From Caldibacillus debilis DSM 16016 (GTDB lineage: Bacteria; Bacillota; Bacilli; Bacillales; Caldibacillaceae): a stretch of 44,368 bases of DNA. A model generated the notes under the pieces. The model made no database searches and had not been told where the DNA came from. It saw only the letters and a program-made list of their open reading frames with translations. A program made the position numbers and the translations under genes. This document shows positions 1 to 9,122 of this stretch, piece after piece. Position 1 is the stretch's first letter. Every line of letters starts with the position of its first letter. The DNA is taken from contig NZ_KB912889.1 of the NCBI RefSeq assembly GCF_000383875.1, positions 4,717 to 49,084 on the forward strand. Direction: 5' to 3'.

Positions 1-170
1 CCGCAAGTTTCAATCCCTCATAGGTAAGATACAAACTTTCAACTGCTCCTTCCCAGGTCTCGCCCATATGGTTGTTTCAATCCCTCATAGGTAAGATACA
101 AACGCAACAATCCGGAAATCAGAGAGAAAGCCAAGCAATTGTTTCAATCCCTCATAGGTAAGATACAAAC
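1..170 (-). CRISPR. CRISPR array, leader-proximal end (three repeats)
   Basis: Three identical 30-bp repeats lie at 7-36, 74-103 and 141-170, beginning GTTTCAATCC and ending GATACAAAC on the plus strand. They are separated by two unrelated 37-bp spacers (37-73, 104-140); bases 1-6 are the end of another spacer, so the array continues beyond the left edge. Read on the minus strand each repeat ends in ATTGAAAC, the usual 8-nt 5' handle of type I-B/III crRNAs, so transcription runs leftwards and the leader lies at 171-256. Identical repeats at this end agree with it being the leader end. No cas gene is in the window, so the type is inferred from the repeat alone. Confidence 0.97.
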
Positions 171-227
171 CCCAAAAAATATTGAGAAATCAATGTTTGG
201 AAAAAATTCCTAAATTCTTTAATTAGC

Positions 228-256
228 ATTATACGGCATAGGGATTTTTTTGACAA
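228..256 (-). promoter_or_regulatory. CRISPR leader promoter
   Basis: On the minus strand TTGTCA (251-256) and a perfect TATAAT (228-233) are separated by exactly 17 bp, a near-consensus sigma-A promoter. Transcription would start near 221 and enter the first repeat at 170 after about 50 nt of AT-rich leader. This supports the array orientation deduced from the repeat handle. Confidence 0.8.
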
Positions 257-314
257 TACCCGGGGATTACTTGATTTGCAAGGATTTCATAGAGATTGTG
301 AAAAGAAAAACAAC

Positions 315-360
315 TGTCGTCGATCCCCCGGGGTTTGTGCGCTATTGGGGGTCGACGACA
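315..360. repeat. Long inverted repeat upstream of the CRISPR leader promoter
   Basis: Arms at 315-329 and 347-360 pair over 14 bp with one bulged base (TGTCGTCGA then CCCCC against GGGGG then TCGACGACA), enclosing a 17-nt loop. It lies about 60 bp upstream of the leader promoter and is followed by no T-run on either strand, so it does not look like an intrinsic terminator. It may be a protein-binding or structural element of the leader; that is inference. Confidence 0.6.
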
Positions 361-706
361 ATTTCGGGACCCGTAATTTCAATCGATCGACTATTGCCGA
401 AAAAACAGGGAAGGATTTTCCTTCCATTTATCCCGTTATCAATTCTGTAGCCGGGCTGTTCCTTATGCTGCAGTGCGATTTACCTACTCAACCATTTATG
501 CAGTAATCTACGCCCAGTCCGAAACATAGATGCCGGTGAGCGTTTTATGACACGGTACTTTCCGCAACCGTCGCGGAACATTTTCAACCCTAGGGGAAAC
601 TTTGTAAAATGAAACCGATCCGCCGGATTCTCCCTTTAGTCAAAACCACCCCGCCCAGCCGACAAACCGCCTCCCGTTCGTTCCGGAATCCGGTCCTCGT
701 CCGAAC
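361..706. other. Intergenic region without recognisable features
   Basis: Between the leader hairpin and the yhaN stop I see no convincing reading frame, promoter or terminator. Short frames here have no ribosome binding site and no family resemblance. Confidence 0.5.
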
Positions 707-3700
707 CTACTTCAGCGCCGCTTCCTTATACGCCTGCAAATCATAGGCGCGCAAGCGGCGGGTGTCCTCCATCTGCCCCGCGATTTCCAGGACGGAACGG
801 TGGTGGGTGAAATAAATCAACTGCGTCTTTTCGGACAAGCCGTGGAGAACTTCCAGGGCGGCCTTCGTCCGGTCGTCGTCGAAATTGACGAAAATGTCGT
901 CAAAGATCAGTGGGAGCGGGCCGTTTTCCTCAAGATGGCGGTCGATGAACGCCAGGCGCAGCGACAAATAAAGTTGGTCGCGGGTGCCGTCGCTCAACTC
1001 GGCGACCCGGCGCCGGGTGCCGTCTCCGTCAACGGCTTCGATATAGGGCTCGGTTCCTTCGTATTCCACGGACAGGCCCTCGTAACGGCCCAGGGTCAGC
1101 CGGCTGAAAAACCGGCTTGCCCGCTCGATGACCGGGGATTCGTTTTGTTCCCGGAACCGCTCGATTTCCCGTTCGAGAAGCCTTTTCGCCAGTTCCACCC
1201 GCAAGTACTCGTTCCAATACCGGTCGACTTCGGCCCAATGGGCTTCCGCTTCCTGGGCGTTTTTGACCGCGTCCGCCTGGCTTCCGTCCAATTGATCGAA
1301 GGCCTTGGCCAAATCCCAATATCGCTCTCTTTCCTCCTGCAAAATCTTTTCCAGACGGCCGCATTCATCCCCCAGTTTCCCGATTTCGTCCGCCAATCCT
1401 TCGGGGTTTTCCGTTTCCTTCACTTCCCGTTCCAGCTGTTCGAGGGGAAGATGGTCGCCCGCTTCCCGGATCAGCTGCTCCTGTTCGGAGCGGCTTTGAT
1501 CCAGCGATTTGTAGGCTCTCGATTTCTCCACGAGCTCGATTAACGCTTCTTCCGAGCCGCATCCGTATTCTTTTTTGAACCCGTCGATTTGGGAGCGGCG
1601 GGCTTTTTCTTCTTCTTTTGCCTGATGCAATGCCAATTCCAAACGCTTCCGTTCCGTCTCCATGCTTTGCCGCCGGACAAAGCCCTCTTTCGCTTCCGAC
1701 AACCGTTGATAAGCCTGGCGGATAAAGGTTTCCGGCGACGCGAACGGTTCCCCGAGTTTTTCCGCCAACGCCGCGGCCTTCTCCTCGAAGGTTTGGCAGT
1801 ACGCCCGTTTTTTCGCCAGGGAGGCTTCAATTTTTTCCAATTCCAAAAGGCTTCCGAACAAATCCCGCAGCTTTCCGATATACTTGGCGGCGATCTCCGT
1901 CGCTTCCGGGAGATGGGGAAATTTTTCCCGCATATCTGCCCATTCCCCGGCCAGCTGTTTCAGCCGGGCTTCGGCTTCGTCGAGTTTCTCCTGACACGCC
2001 TTCAGCTTCTCGTCGGAATCCCGTAATTTTTCCTTGGCATTTTCGATTTTCCTTCTTTTTTCTTCCTCATCCCGGATGATTTTTTCGCATTCGGCCAGGA
2101 AGGGTTTCAGCTCGCGGGGTTCCGCCGTCCGGCGAAAGGGCGATGCCGCGGAAACCAGGCGGGCGAGATCCTCTTGAACCTCCGCCACACTTTTCGCGTA
2201 TTCCTGCTCCGCCCGTTTCCAATCCTTCCAGCCTGCCTGCATCGGAGTGAGGAAATGAACGAGCCACCCTTTCATTTCCGCGGGAGATTTCGGGTCGATG
2301 CCGGCCGCCGCCCACTCCTTTTGCCAGGCTTCCCGGAGGGATGCGAAGACCGCTTGTTTTCCTTTTATTTGCCCTTCCAGCCGCTCGATCGCCCTCCCGT
2401 TTTTTTCCTTTTGCAGGAGGAGCTGGGCGCGCTGGGCGGTGCGGGCGGATTCTTTGCGCAAAAGATCGGCGATCCGGTCGGCCTCTTCTACCGATTTTTC
2501 AAAGGCCTCGGGCAAGGACCGTTCCCCGGCAAAAGCGCGGACCTCTTCCGGCGCAACGCCCCCTTCCAGCCACTCCCGTCGGATCAGCCGCCAGCCCGCA
2601 TCCCGGAAAGCTCTTGCCTCGGTCAATTCCGCTTCCGTCGGCACGGGACCGTCCAATTCCAACCGTTTCAGGGCAAAATCGATCTCTTCCTGGTCTTGCC
2701 GCAATTTTTCCAGCTCGCCTTGCAGTTTTTCCAGTTCCTTTTCCAAATCCTCCCAACGATTTTGGAACCGTTCGATGGTTTCCATTAAAGGAACCGGCAA
2801 TTTCTCGAGTTCCTCCCACGGCCCGCGCCACAGGGATTGGGCATGCAGCAGGGCATCCAGTTCCGCTCTTTTCCGCTCGATTTCCTCTTTTTTCTTGGAC
2901 AAGGCGGCCTCCAGATCCCCTTTTTCCCGGATTTCCCGGACAAGCCGCTCCAGGCGGGAAACGTCTTTCGGTTCGCCGAGTGCTTTCAGTTCCGCGACGG
3001 CCTTTTCCCGGTCGGCCCGGATCTCCGCGAAGCGCTCCAGGATGCGGTCGTGCTGCGCGCGGGCCGTTTCCGCCGCTTCGGCAAGGGCGAGGATTTTTTC
3101 CTCCTCGGCAAATGGGATGCGCAAGGCCGAGGCCGATTCCAGAGCCATGCCCGGCGCCAGGGAGTCAAGGAGAGAAACCAATTCCCTTTCCTTGGCTTCC
3201 CGCTGTGAAACCTCATTCGGAATCTCTTCCCGGAGCCGGGTTATATATTGTTTGAGCCCTTCGTACAAGGATTCAATCTCGCTTTCCATTTGCAGGACGA
3301 GGGGATCCTGCCGGAGCAGTTTGATTTCTTCCTCTTTTTGGCGGAGATCACCCTTCAGGGCTTCGATCTTTTCGGCGATTTTTTTCCGCTCCTCGATCGT
3401 TTGCAAAATTTGTTCGTCCAGGTCTTCGGAAAGAACGGGGCAGCCCGCAAGCTTGTCCAATCGTTCCCGCAGCTCCCACAGCTTGCGGAAGGATTTATGG
3501 AGGCGGTTCACCCTTTCCAGTTTTTCCTTTTCCCGTTTCAGGGCGTTGATTTTCCGTTCCAGCTCCCCGATCTTTTTCGCCGCCGCCTCCTTCTCATTTT
3601 TCAGGCGGTGCCAGTCTTCCCCTCGGATCGCCGACGTGCGGACGGCCCTTTCCGCGTCGGTAAATGCCCGATACGCAAGGTTGACCGCCTTTTTGGAATT

Positions 3701-4234
3701 CGACGGAAAGCGCGGATCCAGCAAGGCGGAAGACCGGTCGGACAGCTCCTTGACAAGGTTTTGCAAAAAGGCGAGCCCGCTCCCCGTTTCAAAGAGGGAG
3801 ATGCCGGCCTGTCCGCCGGATTGCAGCAAGCTTTCCCCGCCGTTTCGGAGCCTTTCATGATCGAAGCCGAACAGCAGGGAAAATTTCTCCTTATCGTAGC
3901 CGTTCAACAGCTGAAAGAGCCGTTCCTCCGTGACATCGGATTCTTCTTCGTCGAGGACGAGCTGGCTGTATTTTTTCTTCCGGACGAGGCGCAAAGGACG
4001 GCTTTCCCCGTCTTCGATCACGCCGGAAAGCTTGGAACGGGAGATATAGCGGTTTTTCCAGGGACCTTCGATCTTCCCGCCGAAGAGCCAGTCGAGGAGC
4101 GCCTGCAGCAGGGTGCTTTTCCCCGCTTCATTGGGGCCGTAGATCAAATAAAGGCCGTTTTTCTCTTTCCCGAAGTCCAACCGGAAATCTTCCCCGCCGG
4201 CCAAATGTTCCACGCCGAACGAACGGATCTTCAT
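707..4234 (-). CDS. yhaN: YhaN-type AAA/SMC-like ATPase (SbcC/Rad50 relative)
   Basis: A 1175-residue protein built like Rad50/SbcC. The N-terminus holds the Walker A motif GPNEAGKST (residues 33-41). A very long, charged, Glu/Lys/Arg-rich coiled-coil region follows. The C-terminal ATPase half has a signature-like LSDGTRDQ (about 1080-1087) and the Walker B LPLIFDDI (about 1107-1114). In Bacillus, YhaN is the partner of the YhaO phosphoesterase, and the pair is thought to act on DNA ends or repair intermediates. The start is fixed by the ATGA overlap with the yhaO stop, so the two genes are translationally coupled. It is longer than I recall for B. subtilis YhaN (about 960 aa), with the excess in the coiled coil. 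The B. subtilis neighbour yhaM is absent; a CRISPR array lies downstream instead. Confidence 0.9.
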   Translation of the reverse strand: MKIRSFGVEHLAGGEDFRLDFGKEKNGLYLIYGPNEAGKSTLLQALLDWLFGGKIEGPWKNRYISRSKLSGVIEDGESRPLRLVRKKKYSQLVLDEEESDVTEERLFQLLNGYDKEKFSLLFGFDHERLRNGGESLLQSGGQAGISLFETGSGLAFLQNLVKELSDRSSALLDPRFPSNSKKAVNLAYRAFTDAERAVRTSAIRGEDWHRLKNEKEAAAKKIGELERKINALKREKEKLERVNRLHKSFRKLWELRERLDKLAGCPVLSEDLDEQILQTIEERKKIAEKIEALKGDLRQKEEEIKLLRQDPLVLQMESEIESLYEGLKQYITRLREEIPNEVSQREAKERELVSLLDSLAPGMALESASALRIPFAEEEKILALAEAAETARAQHDRILERFAEIRADREKAVAELKALGEPKDVSRLERLVREIREKGDLEAALSKKKEEIERKRAELDALLHAQSLWRGPWEELEKLPVPLMETIERFQNRWEDLEKELEKLQGELEKLRQDQEEIDFALKRLELDGPVPTEAELTEARAFRDAGWRLIRREWLEGGVAPEEVRAFAGERSLPEAFEKSVEEADRIADLLRKESARTAQRAQLLLQKEKNGRAIERLEGQIKGKQAVFASLREAWQKEWAAAGIDPKSPAEMKGWLVHFLTPMQAGWKDWKRAEQEYAKSVAEVQEDLARLVSAASPFRRTAEPRELKPFLAECEKIIRDEEEKRRKIENAKEKLRDSDEKLKACQEKLDEAEARLKQLAGEWADMREKFPHLPEATEIAAKYIGKLRDLFGSLLELEKIEASLAKKRAYCQTFEEKAAALAEKLGEPFASPETFIRQAYQRLSEAKEGFVRRQSMETERKRLELALHQAKEEEKARRSQIDGFKKEYGCGSEEALIELVEKSRAYKSLDQSRSEQEQLIREAGDHLPLEQLEREVKETENPEGLADEIGKLGDECGRLEKILQEERERYWDLAKAFDQLDGSQADAVKNAQEAEAHWAEVDRYWNEYLRVELAKRLLEREIERFREQNESPVIERASRFFSRLTLGRYEGLSVEYEGTEPYIEAVDGDGTRRRVAELSDGTRDQLYLSLRLAFIDRHLEENGPLPLIFDDIFVNFDDDRTKAALEVLHGLSEKTQLIYFTHHRSVLEIAGQMEDTRRLRAYDLQAYKEAALK

Positions 4235-5481
4235 GGCCTTCCCCCCTTCGTCAACAAGGCGAAAATGTACTCGCGGGCGTCTTGCAAGAGCGGCTCGAGA
4301 TCTTCCTCCGTTTCCACCCGCGTGGCATCTTCCCTCCGGATATAGGCGCCAAGTTTCGCCTGAACGGCTTTCACGTCCCGCAAAAATTCGCGGATCAGCC
4401 CTTCATCCGGCTCCCCATCGATGTTTCGCCGGAATGCAGACAGGGCGTCCTTTCCGCTGGCCGCCCGCCCCCTTTCTTCCGGCGGCTCCGTGTGAAATTT
4501 TACTTTTTCGATCCAAATGTCCGCATTCATCATTTGCCCGGCATTGACGATTTCATGGAAAAAGCGGTCCCGGTCCTGCTGGATCGTCCGGTGCAGGGGG
4601 GTTCTTCCGAAAAGTTCCACCCTGACGGCCAGAGGATAGCCCGGGTTTTCCGCGGCGAGGGCGGACAAGGCTTCTTCCACCCGCCCGGCAAAATCGCCGA
4701 TCGTTTCGGCATCGGTCAAATCCACGGAACAAACCTGCCAGCGCAGCACGTCCAGGGGCCGGTGCTCGACCGACACCGCGGATCCGTCCACCTTCACGAG
4801 GGTGCAGCCCTTCTCCCCCGTTTCCCGCACGTGCCGGCCCTGGATGTTTCCCGGAAAAACGATATGGGGATTCTCTCGGACCACCTGCCTTTTATGGATA
4901 TGGCCGAGGGCCCAGTAGTCGTAACCCTTCTGCACCAGCTCTTCCGCCCGGACCGGGGCGTACCGTTCGTGTCCTTCCGCGCCTTCCAGGGACGTATGCA
5001 AGAGGCCGATGTTGAAATAGCCGGGGACGGGATCGGGATAGCCGGCGGCGAGGTTCATCCACACCTCCCGTTCTTTGTATCCCTGCCCGTGGATGGCCAC
5101 CCGCAAGTCCTCGATTGTCACAGTGGCCGGGCGGTCGACGGGAAATTCGGTGACGTTGTCCGGGAGGACGAGCCGGCGGGTGATGTTGCTCGCCGCATCG
5201 TGGTTGCCTCGGATCAGATAGACGGGGATCCCCCTTTCCCTGAGGCGGGCCATGCAGGAGTTGAAAAAGAGACCGGTGGAATAGTCCTGCCAATCCCCGT
5301 CGTAAACGTCCCCGGCGATCAGGACGAAGTCCACCCCTTCTTTCAGGGCCAAATCGACGAGATTTTCCAGGGCCCTCCGGGTCGCCAGGCGGATTTCATC
5401 AACCGGCGCATCCTCTTTTTTTGACAATCCGCGCAACGGGCTGTCCAAATGCAGATCGGCGCAATGGATGAAGGAAAACAT
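4231..5481 (-). CDS. yhaO: YhaO-type metallophosphoesterase (SbcD/Mre11-like nuclease)
   Basis: A 416-residue calcineurin-like phosphoesterase. The metal-binding signature of the Mre11/SbcD family is complete: D9-x-H11 (ADLHLDS), GDVYD (57-61), GNHDA (92-96), H161 and GHIH (192-195). It should be a Mn-dependent DNA exo/endonuclease working with the downstream ATPase YhaN. The ATG at 5481 is chosen because a GGGGGG-type ribosome binding site sits just upstream and the family N-terminus MFSFIHCADLHLD begins there; the frame is open about 56 codons further, but that extension is unlike the family. The stop overlaps the yhaN start by four bases. Confidence 0.92.
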   Translation of the reverse strand: MFSFIHCADLHLDSPLRGLSKKEDAPVDEIRLATRRALENLVDLALKEGVDFVLIAGDVYDGDWQDYSTGLFFNSCMARLRERGIPVYLIRGNHDAASNITRRLVLPDNVTEFPVDRPATVTIEDLRVAIHGQGYKEREVWMNLAAGYPDPVPGYFNIGLLHTSLEGAEGHERYAPVRAEELVQKGYDYWALGHIHKRQVVRENPHIVFPGNIQGRHVRETGEKGCTLVKVDGSAVSVEHRPLDVLRWQVCSVDLTDAETIGDFAGRVEEALSALAAENPGYPLAVRVELFGRTPLHRTIQQDRDRFFHEIVNAGQMMNADIWIEKVKFHTEPPEERGRAASGKDALSAFRRNIDGEPDEGLIREFLRDVKAVQAKLGAYIRREDATRVETEEDLEPLLQDAREYIFALLTKGGRP

Positions 5482-6131
5482 GGAACCCCCCCTTAAGAAC
5501 CGGTTTGATTTGTTTCCAATATAGCAAACGAATGGATGTTCGGCAATCCTTTGCAAAAAAATCCGACGGAAGCGTGCCGTCCTTCGGCATTTCGTTTTCC
5601 GGCGGCAAAAAGGTTCGAAGCCGGGTCGGCGGGACCAACCGGAAGACAAAGGAGGGCGGCGTTGTCCTTCCCGGTTTCGCCAGGTTGGGATTGGAAGGAA
5701 CGGCCCCTTTCAGTTCGTTTCAAGGAAAAACCGTCCAGGATTTTCCGGCAAGGCCTGGTTTGAAAAGGCATCGGCGCCCCGATCCTCGACGCGGAAAAAC
5801 GCCGGGTTCCCGACCGGACGATTGAAGATGCCGGCATCCATTCCCTTTCACCGGGAAAACGTTTGAGGAGGATTCGGACGTCATCCCCTGCTGCCGCTCG
5901 TCGCCCATGCCGCTTTCTCCTGAAAAGTTCAAGGGTCCTCCCCGGGCTCCAAGGAAGTCTTTCTTGGGGAAAAATGATCCCCGGAATGCAATTTTTATCT
6001 TTCATTCAGGAAAAATCCCGCGGGAATGATCAACGACGGCTCCGCCATCTTCAAGGGGGCTAAAAAGCGGCCTGCTGATCCCACGAACATCCAAGAAGCC
6101 ATCCGGTTTTCAATCCCCCCGGTTCCGCCGG

Positions 6132-6171
6132 CAAAAAATGGAGCCGCAACCTTGGAAAACATTGCGGCTCC
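6132..6171 (-). terminator. Rho-independent terminator
   Basis: A perfect 10-bp stem (GGAGCCGCAA at 6140-6149, TTGCGGCTCC at 6162-6171) with a 12-nt loop, followed on the minus strand by ATTTTTT. It lies about 370 bp downstream of the yneR stop, so either yneR has a long 3' end or a small transcript ends here. Confidence 0.75.
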
Positions 6172-6226
6172 TTCTTCGGAACGGACCGGGCCTCCCGGTT
6201 CCTCTTTTGCATTGGATCCTGGAGGT

Positions 6227-6322
6227 GGCAAAAAAGAACCCTTTCCCGGACCTGCTCCGCGCAGGGATCTTCACCCCCCTGTACGGTCCCATCACCGGCA
6301 AAAAGCACCCTTTCCCGGACTG
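6227..6322. repeat. Imperfect direct repeat, period 70 bp
   Basis: Copies at 6227-6254 and 6297-6322 share GGCAAAAA, then ACCCTTTCCCGGAC after a short variable step. They lie 70 bp apart in non-coding DNA. This is one of several local duplications with 60-70 bp period in this window. Confidence 0.6.
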
Positions 6323-6544
6323 TCTCCCCGGTTCCCGCATTAAGGGCTTGCCGGGAAACCCGTGCCCGTTCCCATTGGCAAAATATTGGGCAGCTAAAAA
6401 CTCGCGGGATTACGGACCCGGTCCGTTCGGAATTATTTTTCTTGACAGTCATGCGTTCACCGGGAGACAGTACCCGGGCCATTCGGGATTGTCCTCTTGG
6501 CGGCCTTCGGGAGCTCCCGATTCCGGCGAGACGGAATCCGGATT

Positions 6545-6841
6545 TTACGGTTTGGTGTAGGTATATACCAATTCATCCTTTTCCGGATTGTAATCGACAT
6601 GCAAATCATGGCCGTCGAAAAACCAGGCGTCGCTTTCTTCCACGTAAAATTCAATGCCGTCCGCCTTCACGGAAACGGCGGCATCAATCGGTTCATTATC
6701 CTTCGCAAAGCCGAGGGCGTAATTTTTTTGCACCGGGCTCGACCCGTAGATTTGCACATAAAATTTGATCTTGTCTCCTTCTTTCAGCCCCATTTCCTCT
6801 TTAAACCAGGCGAGTGCCGCCGGACTGACGGTAATATTCAT
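6545..6841 (-). CDS. yneR: HesB/IscA-like protein, YneR family
   Basis: A 98-residue protein starting MNITVSPAAL, resembling the HesB/YadR/YfhF group (IscA-like fold) in length and in segments such as WFKEEMGLKEGD and YTYTKP. It lacks the three conserved cysteines of true A-type Fe-S scaffolds, as usual for YneR-type members, so a classical Fe-S carrier role is unlikely; the function is unknown. The ATG at 6841 is preferred over one eight codons upstream because GGGGTG lies at a good distance before it. It is monocistronic here. Confidence 0.8.
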   Translation of the reverse strand: MNITVSPAALAWFKEEMGLKEGDKIKFYVQIYGSSPVQKNYALGFAKDNEPIDAAVSVKADGIEFYVEESDAWFFDGHDLHVDYNPEKDELVYTYTKP

Positions 6842-7508
6842 GCTTTTCACCCCACAGATGATCATTTGGACATGGATAATCTTATTTTATCACTACTTCC
6901 CTTTTCTTTTCCGGCGAAACGCATTGACATTTTTTAAAAATTTGAGGCGAAAGCGTTCGGGGGACCCAAGACGGATCCTGCCCGAGGTCTTCCGCCGTCC
7001 GGCGTCGGCAGAGGGGCAGGCCGTGAATCCTTTCGGCCGATCCGGTGCCTGTCCTTTTTCGCCCATGGCCTGCTTGTTCGACGATTCGAACCCGCCAGTA
7101 AAGCAAGGGCAAAAACGGGGCATTTGCCTAAGGCAAGCTCAGACCTCCACCGCCGGAAACCTCCTGCCGCTTTCGGATCCGAAAAACCTTCGGAACGGTA
7201 TCGGCGGCCGGCGGGCCCTTTTCGTCGTCTTCACCTTTGCCCCTGGAAGAGGCTTTTTCCCGTACGCGAAGGCGGCAGCCGGCACTTCCTTTTCCTCAAA
7301 CGCATTCCTGTCCTGACATTTGCAAATCACGTCCCAATTGCATCCGGCACTCCTTCGCCCCAGCCCCTTTTCATGGATGGACCTTTTCTCCAAACGCCTA
7401 CCGGGAGGGCCTCCTTTTCAAGGGAACTCCGAACGGGACCTTTTGGCAAGACGCATTCGTCCTGGATTTAACACCACCTTTTCATGGGAGTTCCGAAACG
7501 TGACAGGC
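6842..7508. other. Intergenic region without recognisable genes
   Basis: About 670 bp between yneR and the dehydrogenase. The frames present have no ribosome binding sites or family resemblance. A TTGACA at 6924-6929 on the plus strand has no -10 partner. I see nothing I can name. Confidence 0.4.
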
Positions 7509-8510
7509 TTAATCGAATCGGATCAGCACTTTCACCGCATCGGGGCTCGATTGCATAGCAAGGGCGGTTTTGATGTCTTCCACCGGATATGCGTGGGTGA
7601 TGATCGGTTCCAGCTTTATTCGGCGATGGGCGATTAAATCCGCGGCTCTTAAAAAGGTCGACGGGTTGATAAACGAACCTTTAATGGTGAGCTCTTTTTC
7701 GTAAATGTCGAACGGCCTGACCGGCAATACTTCATCGGGGGAAGGAACGCTGAAAAAGAGGACCGTTCCTCCGCGTTTTGCGGCCTTTAAAGCCGTTTCC
7801 ATCGCCTTTCTGTTTCCCGCGCATTCGATAACCACATCAAACTGATCCGCTTCGACCGTTTCATGGACGGGATCCGCCGCCCGGTCGGCGCCCAGCTGCA
7901 GCGCCAATTCCCTCCTTTTCTTTACGGGTTCGCTCACCATGACGGAGCTGGCCCCGCTCAAAAGCGCCAGCTGGGTCATGATCAATCCGATGGCCCCGCC
8001 GCCGATCACGGCCACCTTTTGACCCGGGGAAATGCCCGCCCGGTCGATCCCGTGCAGGCAACAGGACAAGGGCTCGGTCAAGGCGGCCGCTTCATAGGGA
8101 ACGGTTTCCGGCATTTTCACCGCATTCGCGGCGGGGACGATGCAATATTCGGCGAATCCCCCGTTCCGGCTGACCCCCAATGCGTTCAATCGCCGGCAAA
8201 GCTGCTTCTTGCCGGATTGGCAGTAGGAACATTCGCCGCAGTAAATATTCGGATCGACGGCCACCCGGTCGCCCGGGGAAAAATGTTCCACCCCTTCCCC
8301 GACTTCGACCACTTCCCCGGAAAATTCATGGCCGAGGATCACCGGCGGCGTCACCGCCGTGGAACCTTTTTCGCCGCGATAGATATGGATGTCCGTTCCG
8401 CATATGCCGCACGCTTTTACTTTGATTAACAGTTCATTTTTTCCCAAGTCCCTGAGGCCGGTTTCTTCCACCCGGATATCTTCCGGTCCGTAATAAACCG
8501 CTGCTTTCAT
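7509..8510 (-). CDS. Zinc-dependent medium-chain alcohol dehydrogenase
   Basis: A 333-residue MDR-family oxidoreductase of the sorbitol/threonine/butanediol dehydrogenase type. The catalytic zinc site is visible: C37 in CGICGTD, H61-E62 in GHEF, and the glutamate in TEPLSCCLHG. The structural zinc site is the four-cysteine set C91, C94, C97 and C105. The Rossmann motif VIGGGAIG (about 168-175) binds NAD(P). It oxidises a polyol or secondary alcohol, but the substrate cannot be read from sequence. The start is supported by GGGGTGAT seven bases upstream of the ATG. It stands alone, with no sugar transporter or kinase next to it. Confidence 0.9.
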   Translation of the reverse strand: MKAAVYYGPEDIRVEETGLRDLGKNELLIKVKACGICGTDIHIYRGEKGSTAVTPPVILGHEFSGEVVEVGEGVEHFSPGDRVAVDPNIYCGECSYCQSGKKQLCRRLNALGVSRNGGFAEYCIVPAANAVKMPETVPYEAAALTEPLSCCLHGIDRAGISPGQKVAVIGGGAIGLIMTQLALLSGASSVMVSEPVKKRRELALQLGADRAADPVHETVEADQFDVVIECAGNRKAMETALKAAKRGGTVLFFSVPSPDEVLPVRPFDIYEKELTIKGSFINPSTFLRAADLIAHRRIKLEPIITHAYPVEDIKTALAMQSSPDAVKVLIRFD

Positions 8511-8968
8511 CTTCCATCACCCCATGAAAATTTTACTTATGCGGATCCTTTTCCCGTTTGATGATGCTCAAAGGAAGCGTTCGGCCGGCCGGCGCCGTTC
8601 GCGACCCGCGCCATGCCCGTCCCGGCCGTTTTTCGAAAACTTTTCCCGAATATGCGGCGCTCCGCTTCCGGGAAGTTGATGGCCGAGCGCCGACTCTCCC
8701 GGATCTCCCCGGCCGCAAAACGAAAGAAATGAAACCGCTGTCTTTTTGCCGCCTGGTTTTCCTTTATCCGTATGCAAGATCCGGTCTCCGCCCCGTTCAT
8801 TCCCGCCGACGGGTATTCTCCGGCCCGCTGGATGAGGCGCTTTTTTCCGTCCGTTTCGGCCGGCAATCCCCGCTCCTTCGCCGCCTGCCGGGTCGGCAGG
8901 GAAGCCGCTCAAACAGATAGGTTTATTCCTTTTCATTCCCGGGCCTCCGGCATGGCGATCGGCAGGAG
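8511..8968. other. Intergenic region between divergent genes
   Basis: This separates the dehydrogenase (minus) from the glycosylase (plus). No frame has a ribosome binding site or a family match. A TAAAAT next to the dehydrogenase start could be its -10 box, but I see no convincing -35. Confidence 0.4.
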
Positions 8969-8996
8969 TTGAATCAAGTCCCGATTCTTGTACAAT
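8969..8996 (+). promoter_or_regulatory. Candidate sigma-A promoter of the DNA glycosylase gene
   Basis: TTGAAT (8969-8974) and TACAAT (8991-8996) are separated by 16 bp. This would give a 5' leader of about 120 nt before the GTG start at 9123. Confidence 0.5.
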
Positions 8997-9122
8997 ATCA
9001 AGTAAAGGCGGGCGGAGATGGCCCGTCGGCCTTCCGCTTTTATTTTACAGAAAAGAAGAAAACCATGGAAGATTTCTCAATCGGCCGTAGCCCATTCTTT
9101 CCAGAAGAATTGGAGGATCGAA

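Larger units (their letters stand above)
5482..6544. other. Long GC-rich intergenic region
   Basis: About 1.06 kb between yneR and yhaO. I find no frame with both a ribosome binding site and a recognisable family; the open frames in it overlap one another and have Arg/Pro/Gly-rich shadow-like composition. It holds the terminator at 6132-6171 and the duplicated segment at 6227-6322. Confidence 0.5.

Noticed and set aside
2298-3860. 520-codon plus-strand frame inside yhaN
   Set aside because: Antisense shadow of a coiled-coil gene: Ser/Arg-rich, no ribosome binding site, while the minus-strand gene has complete ATPase motifs.
6060-6482. 140-codon minus-strand frame with repeated RERVLF segments
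   Set aside because: No ribosome binding site or family resemblance; the repetition comes from the 70-bp DNA duplication, and a terminator lies inside it.
6380-6545. Possible riboswitch or T-box in the repeat-rich region after yneR
   Set aside because: The conserved T-box core (AGGGTGGnACCGCG) and other recognisable riboswitch cores are absent, and it lies downstream of genes, with no target gene after it.
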